This document shows positions 14,725 to 22,371 of a stretch of DNA of 23,690 nucleotides, one piece after another; position 1 is the first letter of the stretch; every line of letters begins with the position of its first letter. The position numbers and the translations under genes were made by a program. The stretch lies in NCBI GenBank assembly GCA_000720805.1, contig JODI01000107.1, positions 1 to 23,690 of the forward strand. The letters run 5' to 3'. The notes beneath the pieces were generated by a model, which was not told the origin of the DNA, did no database searches, and was given only the letters and a program-made list of their open reading frames with translations. The stretch comes from Streptomyces violaceoruber. GTDB lineage: Bacteria; Actinomycetota; Actinomycetes; Streptomycetales; Streptomycetaceae.

Positions 14725-15567
14725 GTGCCCAAGGTGTCCTCCGTGATCGTCCCCTACGCGACCTATCTGCGCGTGTACGAACCGCTGGCCGCCTTCCCCG
14801 AGCCGGAGCGCGACCACTGGGCGCGCTACGCCCGCCGCCCCGACCGCCCCTCGTACCAGGACGAACTGCGCCGTTCGCTGGCCGACCTGCTGCCCACCCC
14901 GCCGATCCCCGTGCCGGTGCACGAGAGTGGCGACGCCTTCGTGCTCGAGGTGGACGGCGTGGTGTGCGTCTGCCCGTGGCGCACCCGGCTGCGCGGCTGG
15001 CAGGCCCTGGAGGACCTCACCGAGGAACTCCCGCCGTCCGTCCTGGACGCGGTGCTGCCCCCCGTCGTACGGCGTCAGGCGGCCCAGGACTACGAGCGCT
15101 GGCTGACCCGCAACCCGGACGCGCGGCCCTGGATCCGTACGGCGACCTGGCAGGTGCCGATCAACTGGTTCGTGCTGGTCTCCGACGCGGAGCGGCGGTT
15201 CGACAAGGCCTCCGGCGACATCCCGCCGATGCTGCGCTACCGCACGCCCATGGTGCAGGCCCGGCGGCGGGTGGCGCGGGCCCTGCGGGCGCTCAAGGAC
15301 GCCATCGACGAGGGGCCGCTGATCGACGGCCTGATCGACGTGGGGCGCTGGCTGGAGGAGTTCCACCCGCGTTCCCTGGTGGAGCTGGACTACGGCGGCC
15401 TGGTGCACGTGCTGCCGGCCGGTGAGCTGGAGGGCGATCACTCGGCGGCCGACGTGGCCGACGGGATCGAGGCGCTGCGGCACGGCGACGGGGTCGCCGC
15501 CGGAGAGGCGTACGCGCGGCTCGTGGAGCGCTGGCGGTCGGTGCGGGACCGGCGCTCGGCGAACTGA
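14725..15567 (+). CDS. Conserved hypothetical protein
   Basis: I do not recognise the family of this 280-residue protein. It has no signal peptide, membrane segment or known motif. It is soluble and charged, with a Trp- and Arg-rich centre (WLTRNPDARPWIRTATWQ, about 119-136) followed by WFVLVSDAERRF and a helix-rich stretch (RRRVARALRALKDAID). The C-terminal 40 residues (ADVADGIEALRHGDGVAAG) look helical. I chose the GTG at 14725, which has GGAGGGAG 6-7 nt upstream; an open extension back to 14548 runs through the divergent promoter region. From memory, a gene of this kind sits between vdh and bldC in other streptomycetes, so it is conserved in place. A 554-bp spacer separates it from bldC. 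Confidence 0.82.
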   Translation: MPKVSSVIVPYATYLRVYEPLAAFPEPERDHWARYARRPDRPSYQDELRRSLADLLPTPPIPVPVHESGDAFVLEVDGVVCVCPWRTRLRGWQALEDLTEELPPSVLDAVLPPVVRRQAAQDYERWLTRNPDARPWIRTATWQVPINWFVLVSDAERRFDKASGDIPPMLRYRTPMVQARRRVARALRALKDAIDEGPLIDGLIDVGRWLEEFHPRSLVELDYGGLVHVLPAGELEGDHSAADVADGIEALRHGDGVAAGEAYARLVERWRSVRDRRSAN

Positions 15568-16121
15568 AAGTGCCTTAGGTCACGAACGGATGTTTGACCT
15601 GACGCCGTTTTTGGGGTTTCGTCCTCGAACCGATCTGTGTCCTGAGGTTTCGTCAACAAGGGACGTAGGTTCCGATCCGGGCGTTCGCGCCAAGTGTGTC
15701 AAGCGTGACGGACCGCACGTACGGGGCCCTTGCGCCCCTTGCCCCTCCTCATGCCAAAATAGGACAAGGAGTCCGGGGAGGACTCCCTCCGTCCCGTTGC
15801 GTCGCGATGTGGGCGGATTCTCAGCATTGCGTGCTTTGGGGGGTCTCGTGACTCCTGATCGTCCTGTGACTGATCGTCACAGTGGCGTGACTGTCCGCTA
15901 TGGCATGGTCCATCGGCTTCCGTCGCTGATGAACACCTGGAGGGGCAATTCCATCGGTTTGGCCGACGCGGCTGGACGGATGGTGTAGTTGTAGTGCCGA
16001 GGACAAGCCGTTCGTCCTATAACCGACTCGACTCGCGTCCGCCATTTCGGGCAACGCGGGTCAAGGTGCAGAATTTAGAGGAAAGAACCGAGAAGGTTCG
16101 GTTCTCCCGAGGAGGCCGCTC
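15568..16121. promoter_or_regulatory. Long upstream region of bldC
   Basis: No gene is supported in these 554 bp; short open frames lack Streptomyces codon bias. The region holds several dyads: GGAGTCC (15768-15774)/GGACTCC (15780-15786) just after an AAAATAGGAC stretch, and CTGTGAC (15864-15870)/GTCACAG (15876-15882) followed by another GTGAC at 15887-15891. A hairpin (16084-16105) also abuts the bldC ribosome site. The length suggests a long leader or several promoters for bldC. Confidence 0.6.
16084..16105 (+). promoter_or_regulatory. Hairpin directly upstream of the bldC ribosome site
   Basis: The arms AGAACCGA (16084-16091) and TCGGTTCT (16098-16105) are perfectly complementary with a 6-nt loop. 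The hairpin ends 3 nt before the GAGGAGG ribosome site (16109-16115). It could act in the mRNA on translation or stability, or in DNA as an operator. Confidence 0.5.
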
Positions 16122-16328
16122 ATGACCGCTCGCACCCCTGATGCCGAGCCGCTGCTGACCCCGGCTGAGGTCGCCACGATGTTCCGCGTCGACCCGAAGA
16201 CGGTCACGCGGTGGGCGAAGGCCGGCAAGCTCACGTCCATCCGTACGCTCGGCGGGCACCGCCGTTACCGCGAGGCTGAGGTCCGCGCTCTGCTCGCGGG
16301 TATCCCGCAGCAGCGCAGCGAGGCCTGA
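16122..16328 (+). CDS. bldC: Developmental regulator BldC (MerR-like)
   Basis: This 68-residue DNA-binding protein consists of a single MerR-type winged HTH with no effector domain. It controls entry into aerial growth and sporulation in Streptomyces by binding cooperatively to direct repeats (family knowledge). The helix-turn-helix is LTPAEVATMFRVDPKTVTRWAKAG (about 12-35) and the wing is SIRTLGGHRRYRE (39-51), followed by EVRALLAG. The strong site GAGGAGG lies 6 nt before the ATG. The gene stands alone between a long upstream region and a 3' tail ending at a strong terminator 147-186 nt after the stop codon. Confidence 0.97.
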   Translation: MTARTPDAEPLLTPAEVATMFRVDPKTVTRWAKAGKLTSIRTLGGHRRYREAEVRALLAGIPQQRSEA

Positions 16329-16474
16329 ACAACTGAATAACCCGGGCAAAACCGGCAGGTCCCCCACTTGTCGATGTGCCCGGAACCACAGCTCCAAGCG
16401 ACGCGGGTCCTGCCCCAACAGGCCCCACGCCCAAGCCCCTCCGGCTTTTCGAGCACAACACAGGGTGCGTCGTC

Positions 16475-16514
16475 GATCGCGCTGGACTCCGCCGGGTCCA
16501 GCGCGATCTTTTTT
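16475..16514 (+). terminator. Strong rho-independent terminator downstream of bldC
   Basis: A perfect 13-bp stem (GATCGCGCTGGAC, 16475-16487, with its complement at 16496-16508) and an 8-nt loop are followed by six T (16509-16514). This is the most classical plus-strand terminator in the window. Confidence 0.92.
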
Positions 16515-16610
16515 GTGCGCGGAACGTGACCGGTGGGGCGGGTCTGTGAGTGGCCTTGTCGGAGTCTGGGGAGGCCTGTCGGTTCTGCTGTGGGTGCCCC
16601 CGGACAGCTG

Positions 16611-16695
16611 GTGCAATTGCACATATAAAATTGACCAGTTGTAGGTGAGCCGTAAATACCGCACTTTCGGAAACTCATGCGGTGACACCCGTCAC
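16611..16695 (+). promoter_or_regulatory. AT-rich promoter-like region with palindrome and Crp-like dyad
   Basis: GTGCAATTGCAC (16611-16622) is a perfect 12-bp palindrome followed by ATATAAAA. TTGACC (16631-16636) and TAAATA (16653-16658) are spaced by 16 nt as a candidate plus-strand promoter. Downstream, GTGAC (16682-16686) and GTCAC (16691-16695) match the GTG-N6-GNCAC pattern I recall for Streptomyces Crp. No plus-strand gene is visible downstream before the tRNA-Asp. Confidence 0.4.
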
Positions 16696-16771
16696 ACGCC
16701 GGACTCCTTGTCGCCCCCGGTTCATGTGCACTAGAGGAGTCACGAGTTGGCGGCTCGGGACGCGTCGGCGG

Positions 16772-16981
16772 TCATGCGGGGGCAGGGCTCTCGTCCTCGA
16801 CGCCGGCGCCCCTGTCGAGCGCCGCCCGGTCGGCCCGGGCGGCCTGTGGGGCGCCGTCCATCGCCAGCCGCAGCAGGTGGTGGCATATCGGGCAGTGTCG
16901 CGTCAGGTGGCGGTACGAGGATGCGGCCGCCAGGTGCGCACGGAGCAACGCCCGCGTCTCGTGCCTGACCGATCCCGCCAT
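16772..16981 (-). CDS. Small CxxCHH protein (DUF6274-like)
   Basis: This 69-residue protein is of a type I recall as DUF6274 in streptomycetes; its function is unknown. The conserved part is HETRALLRAHLAAASSYRHL followed by TRHCPICHHLLRLAM, with C30, C33, H34 and H35 as a possible small metal site, flanked by H25 and H29. The C-terminal third is Ala/Asp/Glu-rich and looks disordered. The ATG at 16981 has a clear GGAGG 6 nt upstream, while longer readings do not. It stands alone on the minus strand between the bldC terminator and tRNA-Asp. The short CxxC motif could bind zinc or sense redox state, but this is inference. Confidence 0.78.
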   Translation of the reverse strand: MAGSVRHETRALLRAHLAAASSYRHLTRHCPICHHLLRLAMDGAPQAARADRAALDRGAGVEDESPAPA

Positions 16982-17161
16982 ACGACACCTCCGGAGGCCG
17001 CACGGAAGGCGGTCCCTGCCTTCTGGGTACCGGGGGAAGGGGGCGGCCGTCAAGACGGCGTGGAGCTCTCACGGAGGCTTCTCACACGGCTTCAGCCAGG
17101 TCCGGACCACACCCGAGCCCCGGTCCGAAGCCCCGGGCTCACCGGGACCGGACACGGAGAA

Positions 17162-17237
17162 GGCCCGCGTCCCTCACGGGGAACGGGCCTGCGGGTCGGG
17201 ATACGGAGAAGGCCCGCGTCCCTTGCGGGTGCGGGCC
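17162..17237 (-). terminator. Tandem terminator hairpins after tRNA-Asp
   Basis: Two related hairpins, one GGCCCG/CGGGCC (17162-17167 with 17184-17189) and one GGCCCGC/GCGGGCC (17211-17217 with 17231-17237), repeat with a 49-bp period. Each is followed on the minus strand by TTCTCCGT. They lie 21 nt downstream of tRNA-Asp. A third dyad, CGGTCC (17121-17126)/GGACCG (17145-17150), follows. Confidence 0.7.
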
Positions 17238-17257
17238 TCTGCGTTCACTGCCTACTG

Positions 17258-17332
17258 CGGTCCTGACGGGATTTGAACCCGCGGCCTCCACCTTGACAGG
17301 GTGGCGAGCACTCCAAACTGCTCCACAGGACC
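17258..17332 (-). tRNA. tRNA-Asp (anticodon GTC), copy 1
   Basis: The acceptor is GGTCCTG/CAGGACC, the anticodon stem CCACC/GGTGG with loop CTGTCAA (GTC), and the T-loop TTCAAAT within GGGTTCAAATCCC. The discriminator is G and no CCA is encoded. It is identical to the copy at 23405-23479. It lies 94 nt downstream of the hrpA stop, behind a small CAGGAGG/CCTCCTG hairpin (17380-17398). Confidence 0.97.
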
Positions 17333-17426
17333 AGGTTTCGCGGCGCCATTTGTGCGTTGCGCTGCGAGAAGAGACTGTACAGGAGGGTGCGCCTCCTGCG
17401 CGAACTCACCCGGAGTGCGCACGCCG

Positions 17427-20400
17427 TTACGGCACCGCGGCGTCGATGGCCTTCACGATCCGCTTGTCGGAGACCGGGTACGCCGTGCCCAGAGCGTGGG
17501 CGAAATAGCTGACCCGGAGCTCCTCGATCATCCAGCGGATGTCCAGGACCGAGGACGGCACCGGGCGCCCCTGCGGCATCTGCTCCAGCAGCCACGCGTA
17601 CTCGTCCTGCATCTCGTGGACCTTCGCCATCCGGGTCGTGTCCCGCTGGACGTTCGTCGGCATCTGCTGCAGCCGGCGGTCCGCGGCGACCAGATAACGC
17701 ATCAGGTCCGGCATCCGCCGTATGCCCGCCTCCGTCACGAAGCCCGGCTTCACGAGGGCGTCCAGCTGCTTGCGCACGTCGGTCAGGTTCGCCAGCAGCA
17801 CCGGACTCCGTACGGACTTCAGACGGCGCTCACAGGCCTGCCACGCGGCCAGCACCTGCTGCACCTGGCCCACCGTACGGACCGTCGTGTCGACGATCTC
17901 CGCGCGCACCTTGTCGTACAGCTTCCGGTACGACTCCTCGTCCCACGCCGGCCCCCCGAAGTCACCGATCAGCTTGTCCGCCGCCGCCATCGCGCAGTCG
18001 GCGAACAGGTCCTGGATCGACCCGTGCGGATTCGCCGACAGCGCGAGCTTCTGCGGGTTGGTCAGCTTCTCGGATGCGAACTTCGCGGGGTTGACCGGAA
18101 TGGTGCGCAGGATCAGCCGCCGCGTGCCCTTCCACATCGCCTCGGCCTGCTCGGCCTCGGTGTCGAAGAGCCGTACGGACACCGTGTCCCCGTCGTCGAC
18201 CAGCGCCGGGTACGCCTTCACCGGCTGTCCCGCCCGGCGCGTCTCGAAGACCCGCGTGAGCGAACCGATCGTCCAGTCGGTGAGGCCCTTGCGTTCGAGC
18301 GACTCGCCGCCCTGGCGTTCGGCGGTGGCGGCCGCCGCCTGGGACAGGGCCTGCCTCGCCTTCGGCTTCAGGCGGAGCTTCAGCACCTCGAGGTCCTTGT
18401 CCTCCGCCAGCTTCCGGCGCCGCTCGTCGACGATCCGGAAGGTGATGCGCAGATGGTCCGGGACCTTCGACCAGTCGAAGTCGTCCGCCTCGAACGGCAC
18501 GCCGACCATGCGTTTGAGTTCACGCGTCATCGTCGTGGTGAGCGGCTCCTGCATCGGGACCGAAGCGTCCAGGAACCGCCTCGCGAAGTTCGGCGCCGGC
18601 ACGTAGTTGCGGCGGATCGGCTTCGGGAGGGACCGGATCAGCTCCGTCACGAGCTCTTCCCGCAGGCCCGGGATCTGCCAGTCGAAGCCCTCGTCCGTGA
18701 CCTGGTTCAGCACCTGGAGCGGGATGTGGACGGTCACACCGTCCGCGTCCGCACCCGGCTCGAACTGGTAGGTGACCCGGAACTTCAGCGGTCCCTGCCG
18801 CCACGAGTCCGGGTAGTCGTCCTTGGTGACCGCCTCCGCCGACTCCCGGATGAGCATCTCCCGCTCGAAGTCCAGGAAATCCGGCTGCTCATGCCGTTTG
18901 TGCTTCCACCAGGAGTCGAAGTGCGCGCCCGACACGACGTGCTCGGGCACCCGCTGGTCATAGAAGTCGAACAGCGTGTCGTCGTCCACCACGATGTCCC
19001 GGCGCCGCGCCCGGTGCTCCAACTCCTCGACCTCGCTGAGGAGTCTGCGGTTGTCGGCGAAGAACTTGTGATGCGTGCGCCAGTCACCCTCGACCAGGGC
19101 GTTGCGGATGAAGAGCTCGCGGGAGGTCTCCGGGTCGATCCGGCCGTAGTTGACCTTGCGCTGGGCGATGATCGGGACGCCGTACAGCGTCACCTTCTCG
19201 TACGCCATCACCGCCGCCTGGTCCTTCTCCCAGTGCGGTTCGCTGTACGTCCGCTTCAGCAGGTGCTCGGCGAGCGGCTCGACCCACTCCGGCTCGATCC
19301 TGGCGTTGACGCGGGCCCAGAGGCGACTCGTCTCCACCAGTTCCGCCGACATCACGAACCGCGGCGTCTTCTTGAACAGGGCGGAGCCCGGGAAGATCGC
19401 GAACTTGGCGTTGCGCGCCCCCAGGTACTCGTTCTTGTTGCCGTCCTTCACGTCCTTCATGCCGATGTGCGAGAGCAGACCGGCGAGGAGGGAGACATGG
19501 ACGCGGTCGGCGGGGGCGTCGTCCTCGTTGAGGTGGATGCCCATCTGCTTGGCGACCGTGCGCAACTGGAGGTAGATGTCCTGCCATTCGCGGATGCGCA
19601 GGAAATTCAGGTACTCCTGCTTGCACATGCGCCGGAAGGACGAGGAGCCCCTCTCCTTCTGCTGCTCGCGGAGGTAACGCCACAGGTTGAGATAGGCGAG
19701 GAAGTCGCTCGTCTCGTCCTTGAACCGGGCGTGCTGCTGGTCGGCCTGGGCCTGCTTGTCCGCCGGGCGCTCGCGCGGGTCCTGGATGGACAGCGCGGCC
19801 GCGATGACCATGACCTCCCGCACGCAGCCGTTCTTGTCGGCCTCCAGGACCATGCGGGCCAGCCGCGGGTCCACGGGCAGCTGCGCGAGCTTGCGGCCGG
19901 TCTGCGTGAGGCGCTTGCGTACGTCCTTCTCCGACGGGTCCAGCGCACCCAGCTCCTGGAGCAGCTGGACGCCGTCACGGATGTTGCGGTGGTCCGGCGG
20001 ATCGATGAACGGGAACTTCTCGATCTCCCCGAGGCCGGCCGCGGTCATCTGCAGGATGACGGAGGCGAGGTTGGTCCGCAGGATCTCCGCGTCCGTGAAC
20101 TCCGGCCGGGCGTCGAAGTCCTCCTCGCTGTACAGCCGGATGCAGATGCCGTCGCTGGTGCGGCCGCAGCGGCCCTTGCGCTGGTTGGCGCTGGCCTGCG
20201 AGACCGCCTCGATGGGCAGCCGCTGGACCTTGGTGCGGTGGCTGTAGCGGGAGATGCGGGCGAAGCCGGGGTCGATGACGTACTTGATGCCCGGGACGGT
20301 CAGCGAGGTCTCGGCGACGTTGGTCGCCAGAACGATCCTGCGCCCGGTGTGCTGCTGGAAGACGCGGTGCTGCTCGGCGTGCGACAGCCGGGCGTACAGC

Positions 20401-21395
20401 GGCAGCACCTCTGTGAACCGGTACTTCTTCTTCTCCAGCGCGTCCGCCGTGTCCCGGATCTCCCGCTCCCCGGAGAGAAAGACGAGGATGTCACCCTTCC
20501 CCTCGCCCATCAGCTCCTCGACGGCATCGGTGATCGCGGTGATCTGATCACGGTCGGAGTCCTCGGCGTCCTCCTCCAGAAGCGGCCGGTACCGCACCTC
20601 GACGGGATACGTCCGCCCACTGACCTCCACGATGGGCGCGTCCCCGAAGTGCCGGGAGAACCGCTCGGGGTCGATGGTCGCCGAAGTGATGACGACCTTC
20701 AGATCGGGCCGCTTCGGCAGCAACTGCGCGAGATAACCGAGCAGGAAGTCGATGTTGAGGGACCGCTCGTGGGCCTCGTCGATGATGATCGTGTCGTAGG
20801 CGCGCAGCTCGCGGTCGGTCTGGATCTCGGCGAGCAGGATGCCGTCCGTCATCAGCTTGACGAAGGTGCCCTCGGGATTCACCTGGTCGGTGAACCGCAC
20901 CTTCCAGCCGACGGCCTCACCGAGCGGCGTGTCCAGCTCCTCCGCGACCCGCTCGGCGACGGTGCGGGCGGCGATACGACGGGGCTGCGTGTGCCCGATC
21001 ATCCCGCGGACCCCGCGCCCCAGCTCAAGACAGATCTTCGGGATCTGCGTCGTCTTGCCGGACCCGGTCTCACCCGCGACGATCACCACCTGGTGATCAC
21101 GGATGGCGGCCGCGATCTCGTCCTTCTTCTGACTGACGGGCAGCTGCTCGGGATAGCTGACGGCAGGCACCCGACCGCGGCGCGCACGCATCCGATCCTC
21201 GGCCTTCGCCACCTCCGCCTCGATCTCACCGAGAACGGCGGCCCGGGCCTCCGGCTTACGAATCCTGCGCGCGCCTTCGAGCCTGCGCCCGAGCCGATGC
21301 GCATCACGCAGCGACAGCTGGGCCAGGCGGGGGGCGAGATCACCAAGGGCGGGGGTGCCCGGAGCCGGGGCGCCGGGGGCGGGGTGCGTAGACAT
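17427..21395 (-). CDS. hrpA: ATP-dependent RNA helicase HrpA (DEAH box)
   Basis: This 1322-residue cytoplasmic DEAH-family RNA helicase is close in size to E. coli HrpA, which I recall as a factor acting on mRNA or stalled ribosomes. The N-terminal extension (1-85) is followed by motif I GETGSGKTTQ (108-117), Ia TQPRRIAA, motif II DEAH (206-209), motif III SAT (238-240), motif IV/V LVFLSGE-like and TNVAETS (358-364), and motif VI QRKGRCGR (405-412). The helicase-associated and OB-fold region follows, and the long C-terminal domain typical of HrpA fills about 600-1322. The ATG lacks a strong ribosome site. It is followed by tRNA-Asp and preceded by a DUF899 gene 83 bp away, all minus strand. 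Confidence 0.96.
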   Translation of the reverse strand: MSTHPAPGAPAPGTPALGDLAPRLAQLSLRDAHRLGRRLEGARRIRKPEARAAVLGEIEAEVAKAEDRMRARRGRVPAVSYPEQLPVSQKKDEIAAAIRDHQVVIVAGETGSGKTTQIPKICLELGRGVRGMIGHTQPRRIAARTVAERVAEELDTPLGEAVGWKVRFTDQVNPEGTFVKLMTDGILLAEIQTDRELRAYDTIIIDEAHERSLNIDFLLGYLAQLLPKRPDLKVVITSATIDPERFSRHFGDAPIVEVSGRTYPVEVRYRPLLEEDAEDSDRDQITAITDAVEELMGEGKGDILVFLSGEREIRDTADALEKKKYRFTEVLPLYARLSHAEQHRVFQQHTGRRIVLATNVAETSLTVPGIKYVIDPGFARISRYSHRTKVQRLPIEAVSQASANQRKGRCGRTSDGICIRLYSEEDFDARPEFTDAEILRTNLASVILQMTAAGLGEIEKFPFIDPPDHRNIRDGVQLLQELGALDPSEKDVRKRLTQTGRKLAQLPVDPRLARMVLEADKNGCVREVMVIAAALSIQDPRERPADKQAQADQQHARFKDETSDFLAYLNLWRYLREQQKERGSSSFRRMCKQEYLNFLRIREWQDIYLQLRTVAKQMGIHLNEDDAPADRVHVSLLAGLLSHIGMKDVKDGNKNEYLGARNAKFAIFPGSALFKKTPRFVMSAELVETSRLWARVNARIEPEWVEPLAEHLLKRTYSEPHWEKDQAAVMAYEKVTLYGVPIIAQRKVNYGRIDPETSRELFIRNALVEGDWRTHHKFFADNRRLLSEVEELEHRARRRDIVVDDDTLFDFYDQRVPEHVVSGAHFDSWWKHKRHEQPDFLDFEREMLIRESAEAVTKDDYPDSWRQGPLKFRVTYQFEPGADADGVTVHIPLQVLNQVTDEGFDWQIPGLREELVTELIRSLPKPIRRNYVPAPNFARRFLDASVPMQEPLTTTMTRELKRMVGVPFEADDFDWSKVPDHLRITFRIVDERRRKLAEDKDLEVLKLRLKPKARQALSQAAAATAERQGGESLERKGLTDWTIGSLTRVFETRRAGQPVKAYPALVDDGDTVSVRLFDTEAEQAEAMWKGTRRLILRTIPVNPAKFASEKLTNPQKLALSANPHGSIQDLFADCAMAAADKLIGDFGGPAWDEESYRKLYDKVRAEIVDTTVRTVGQVQQVLAAWQACERRLKSVRSPVLLANLTDVRKQLDALVKPGFVTEAGIRRMPDLMRYLVAADRRLQQMPTNVQRDTTRMAKVHEMQDEYAWLLEQMPQGRPVPSSVLDIRWMIEELRVSYFAHALGTAYPVSDKRIVKAIDAAVP

Positions 21396-21478
21396 ACGCG
21401 GTCCAGGATCTCACCTCACGGAAACGAGTGACCAATGGATTTACCCCACACACCGCACCCACACCGGACCAAGGCGCG

Positions 21479-22261
21479 TCAGTGGTGGTGGCCGTGCCGG
21501 CCGAGGGTCTCCACGGGGGTCGCGCCGGGGCGGGTCCACTGCGGCACGGGCCGGCTGGTCGGGCCCCAGGTGGCGTTCCCGTCCGCGTCCGAGCGCCAGT
21601 ACCAGCACGGGCTGTGCTTTTGGGGCCGGCCCTCGGGGTTGTCCTCCCACGCCTCACCGCGGCCGTAGGGCGTCATGTCGAGCAGGCTGAGGGACCCGTT
21701 GACCGGCTCGTTGCCCCGGCCCGTCGTGCGGTAGGTGAGGAACACGCGGTCGCCCTCGCGCAGGAAACAGGCGAGGTACCCCATTTCCCCGCCGACCGGC
21801 GCCTCCACGCCCCGCACCGAGTACCAGGGCTGGGTGTAGCCCATGAACTCGAGGTACGCGGCCACCTCGTCCCACGGACCCGTGGTCAGGATGGCGAACG
21901 AGACGCCGCGGGCGTTGAGGTAGACGGCGTCCTTCAGGTGCCAGGCGGTGGTGGTGCAGCCCTCGCACTGCCCCTGGTGCGGCGCGCCGTCGTACCACAT
22001 GTGCTGGTAGACCACGAGTTCGTCGCGTCCCTGGAACAGGTCCAGGAACGGGACCGGGCCGTCGGGTCCGACGACCTCGACGGTCCCGTCGAGTTCCACC
22101 ATCGGCAGCCGCCGCCGGGCCGCGGCGATCGCGTCGCCCTCCCGGGTGTGCGCCTTCTCGCGGACCAGCAGTTCATCACGGGCGGCCTGCCAGGTGGCCA
22201 GGTCGACGACCGGCGGCTTGCCGGGGAGGCCGCTGCTCGCGTTGCCGGGCGTGGTCGTCAT
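21479..22261 (-). CDS. DUF899 thioredoxin-like family protein
   Basis: This 260-residue member of the DUF899 family has a thioredoxin-like fold; the reaction is unknown. Typical features are the opening PPVVDLATWQAARDELLVREKAHTRE-type segment (about 16-41), LPMVE and FLDLFQGRDELVVYQHMW (about 72-89), and C99 and C102 in QCEGCTTTAWH, a CxxC redox-type site. The family end DMTPYGRGEAWEDNPEGRP appears near residues 195-213. The protein finishes with a His-rich GRHGHHH tail that might bind metal. Start ATG with GGAGG 5 nt upstream. The 110-bp gap to the methyltransferase gene contains no gene; whether the two are co-transcribed is unclear. Confidence 0.9.
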   Translation of the reverse strand: MTTTPGNASSGLPGKPPVVDLATWQAARDELLVREKAHTREGDAIAAARRRLPMVELDGTVEVVGPDGPVPFLDLFQGRDELVVYQHMWYDGAPHQGQCEGCTTTAWHLKDAVYLNARGVSFAILTTGPWDEVAAYLEFMGYTQPWYSVRGVEAPVGGEMGYLACFLREGDRVFLTYRTTGRGNEPVNGSLSLLDMTPYGRGEAWEDNPEGRPQKHSPCWYWRSDADGNATWGPTSRPVPQWTRPGATPVETLGRHGHHH

Positions 22262-22371
22262 GGTGTCCTCCGGGGTGTCTGGTGCCGGGCAGCGTCGTGC
22301 GACGTCCTGCGACGCTCACCAGAAGAGACTCACGACCCGGCCGGAACTCATCGGTCCGGCTGGAGCCGCGC

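Larger units (their letters stand above)
16329..16771. other. bldC 3' tail and spacer to the DUF6274-type gene
   Basis: These 443 bp carry no gene I can support. The first part (16329-16474) is the presumed bldC 3' untranslated region with a stable dyad: GGCAGGTCCC (16354-16363) against GGGTCCTGCC (16405-16414), with CTTG/CAAG inside. The strong terminator follows. The rest is AT-rich around 16611-16658 and holds a palindrome, a possible promoter and a Crp-like dyad. A Cys-rich minus-strand open frame here overlaps bldC and the terminator and was not accepted. Confidence 0.55.

Noticed and set aside
16265..16678. Cys-rich minus-strand open frame downstream of bldC (137 codons)
   Set aside because: It has nine or more Cys residues, but it overlaps the end of bldC and the terminator hairpin, lacks a ribosome site and lacks Streptomyces codon bias. 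The sequence is better explained by RNA structure on the plus strand.
17301..21431. Plus-strand open frame of 1376 codons
   Set aside because: Antisense to hrpA over its whole length and crossing tRNA-Asp; no motif is present.
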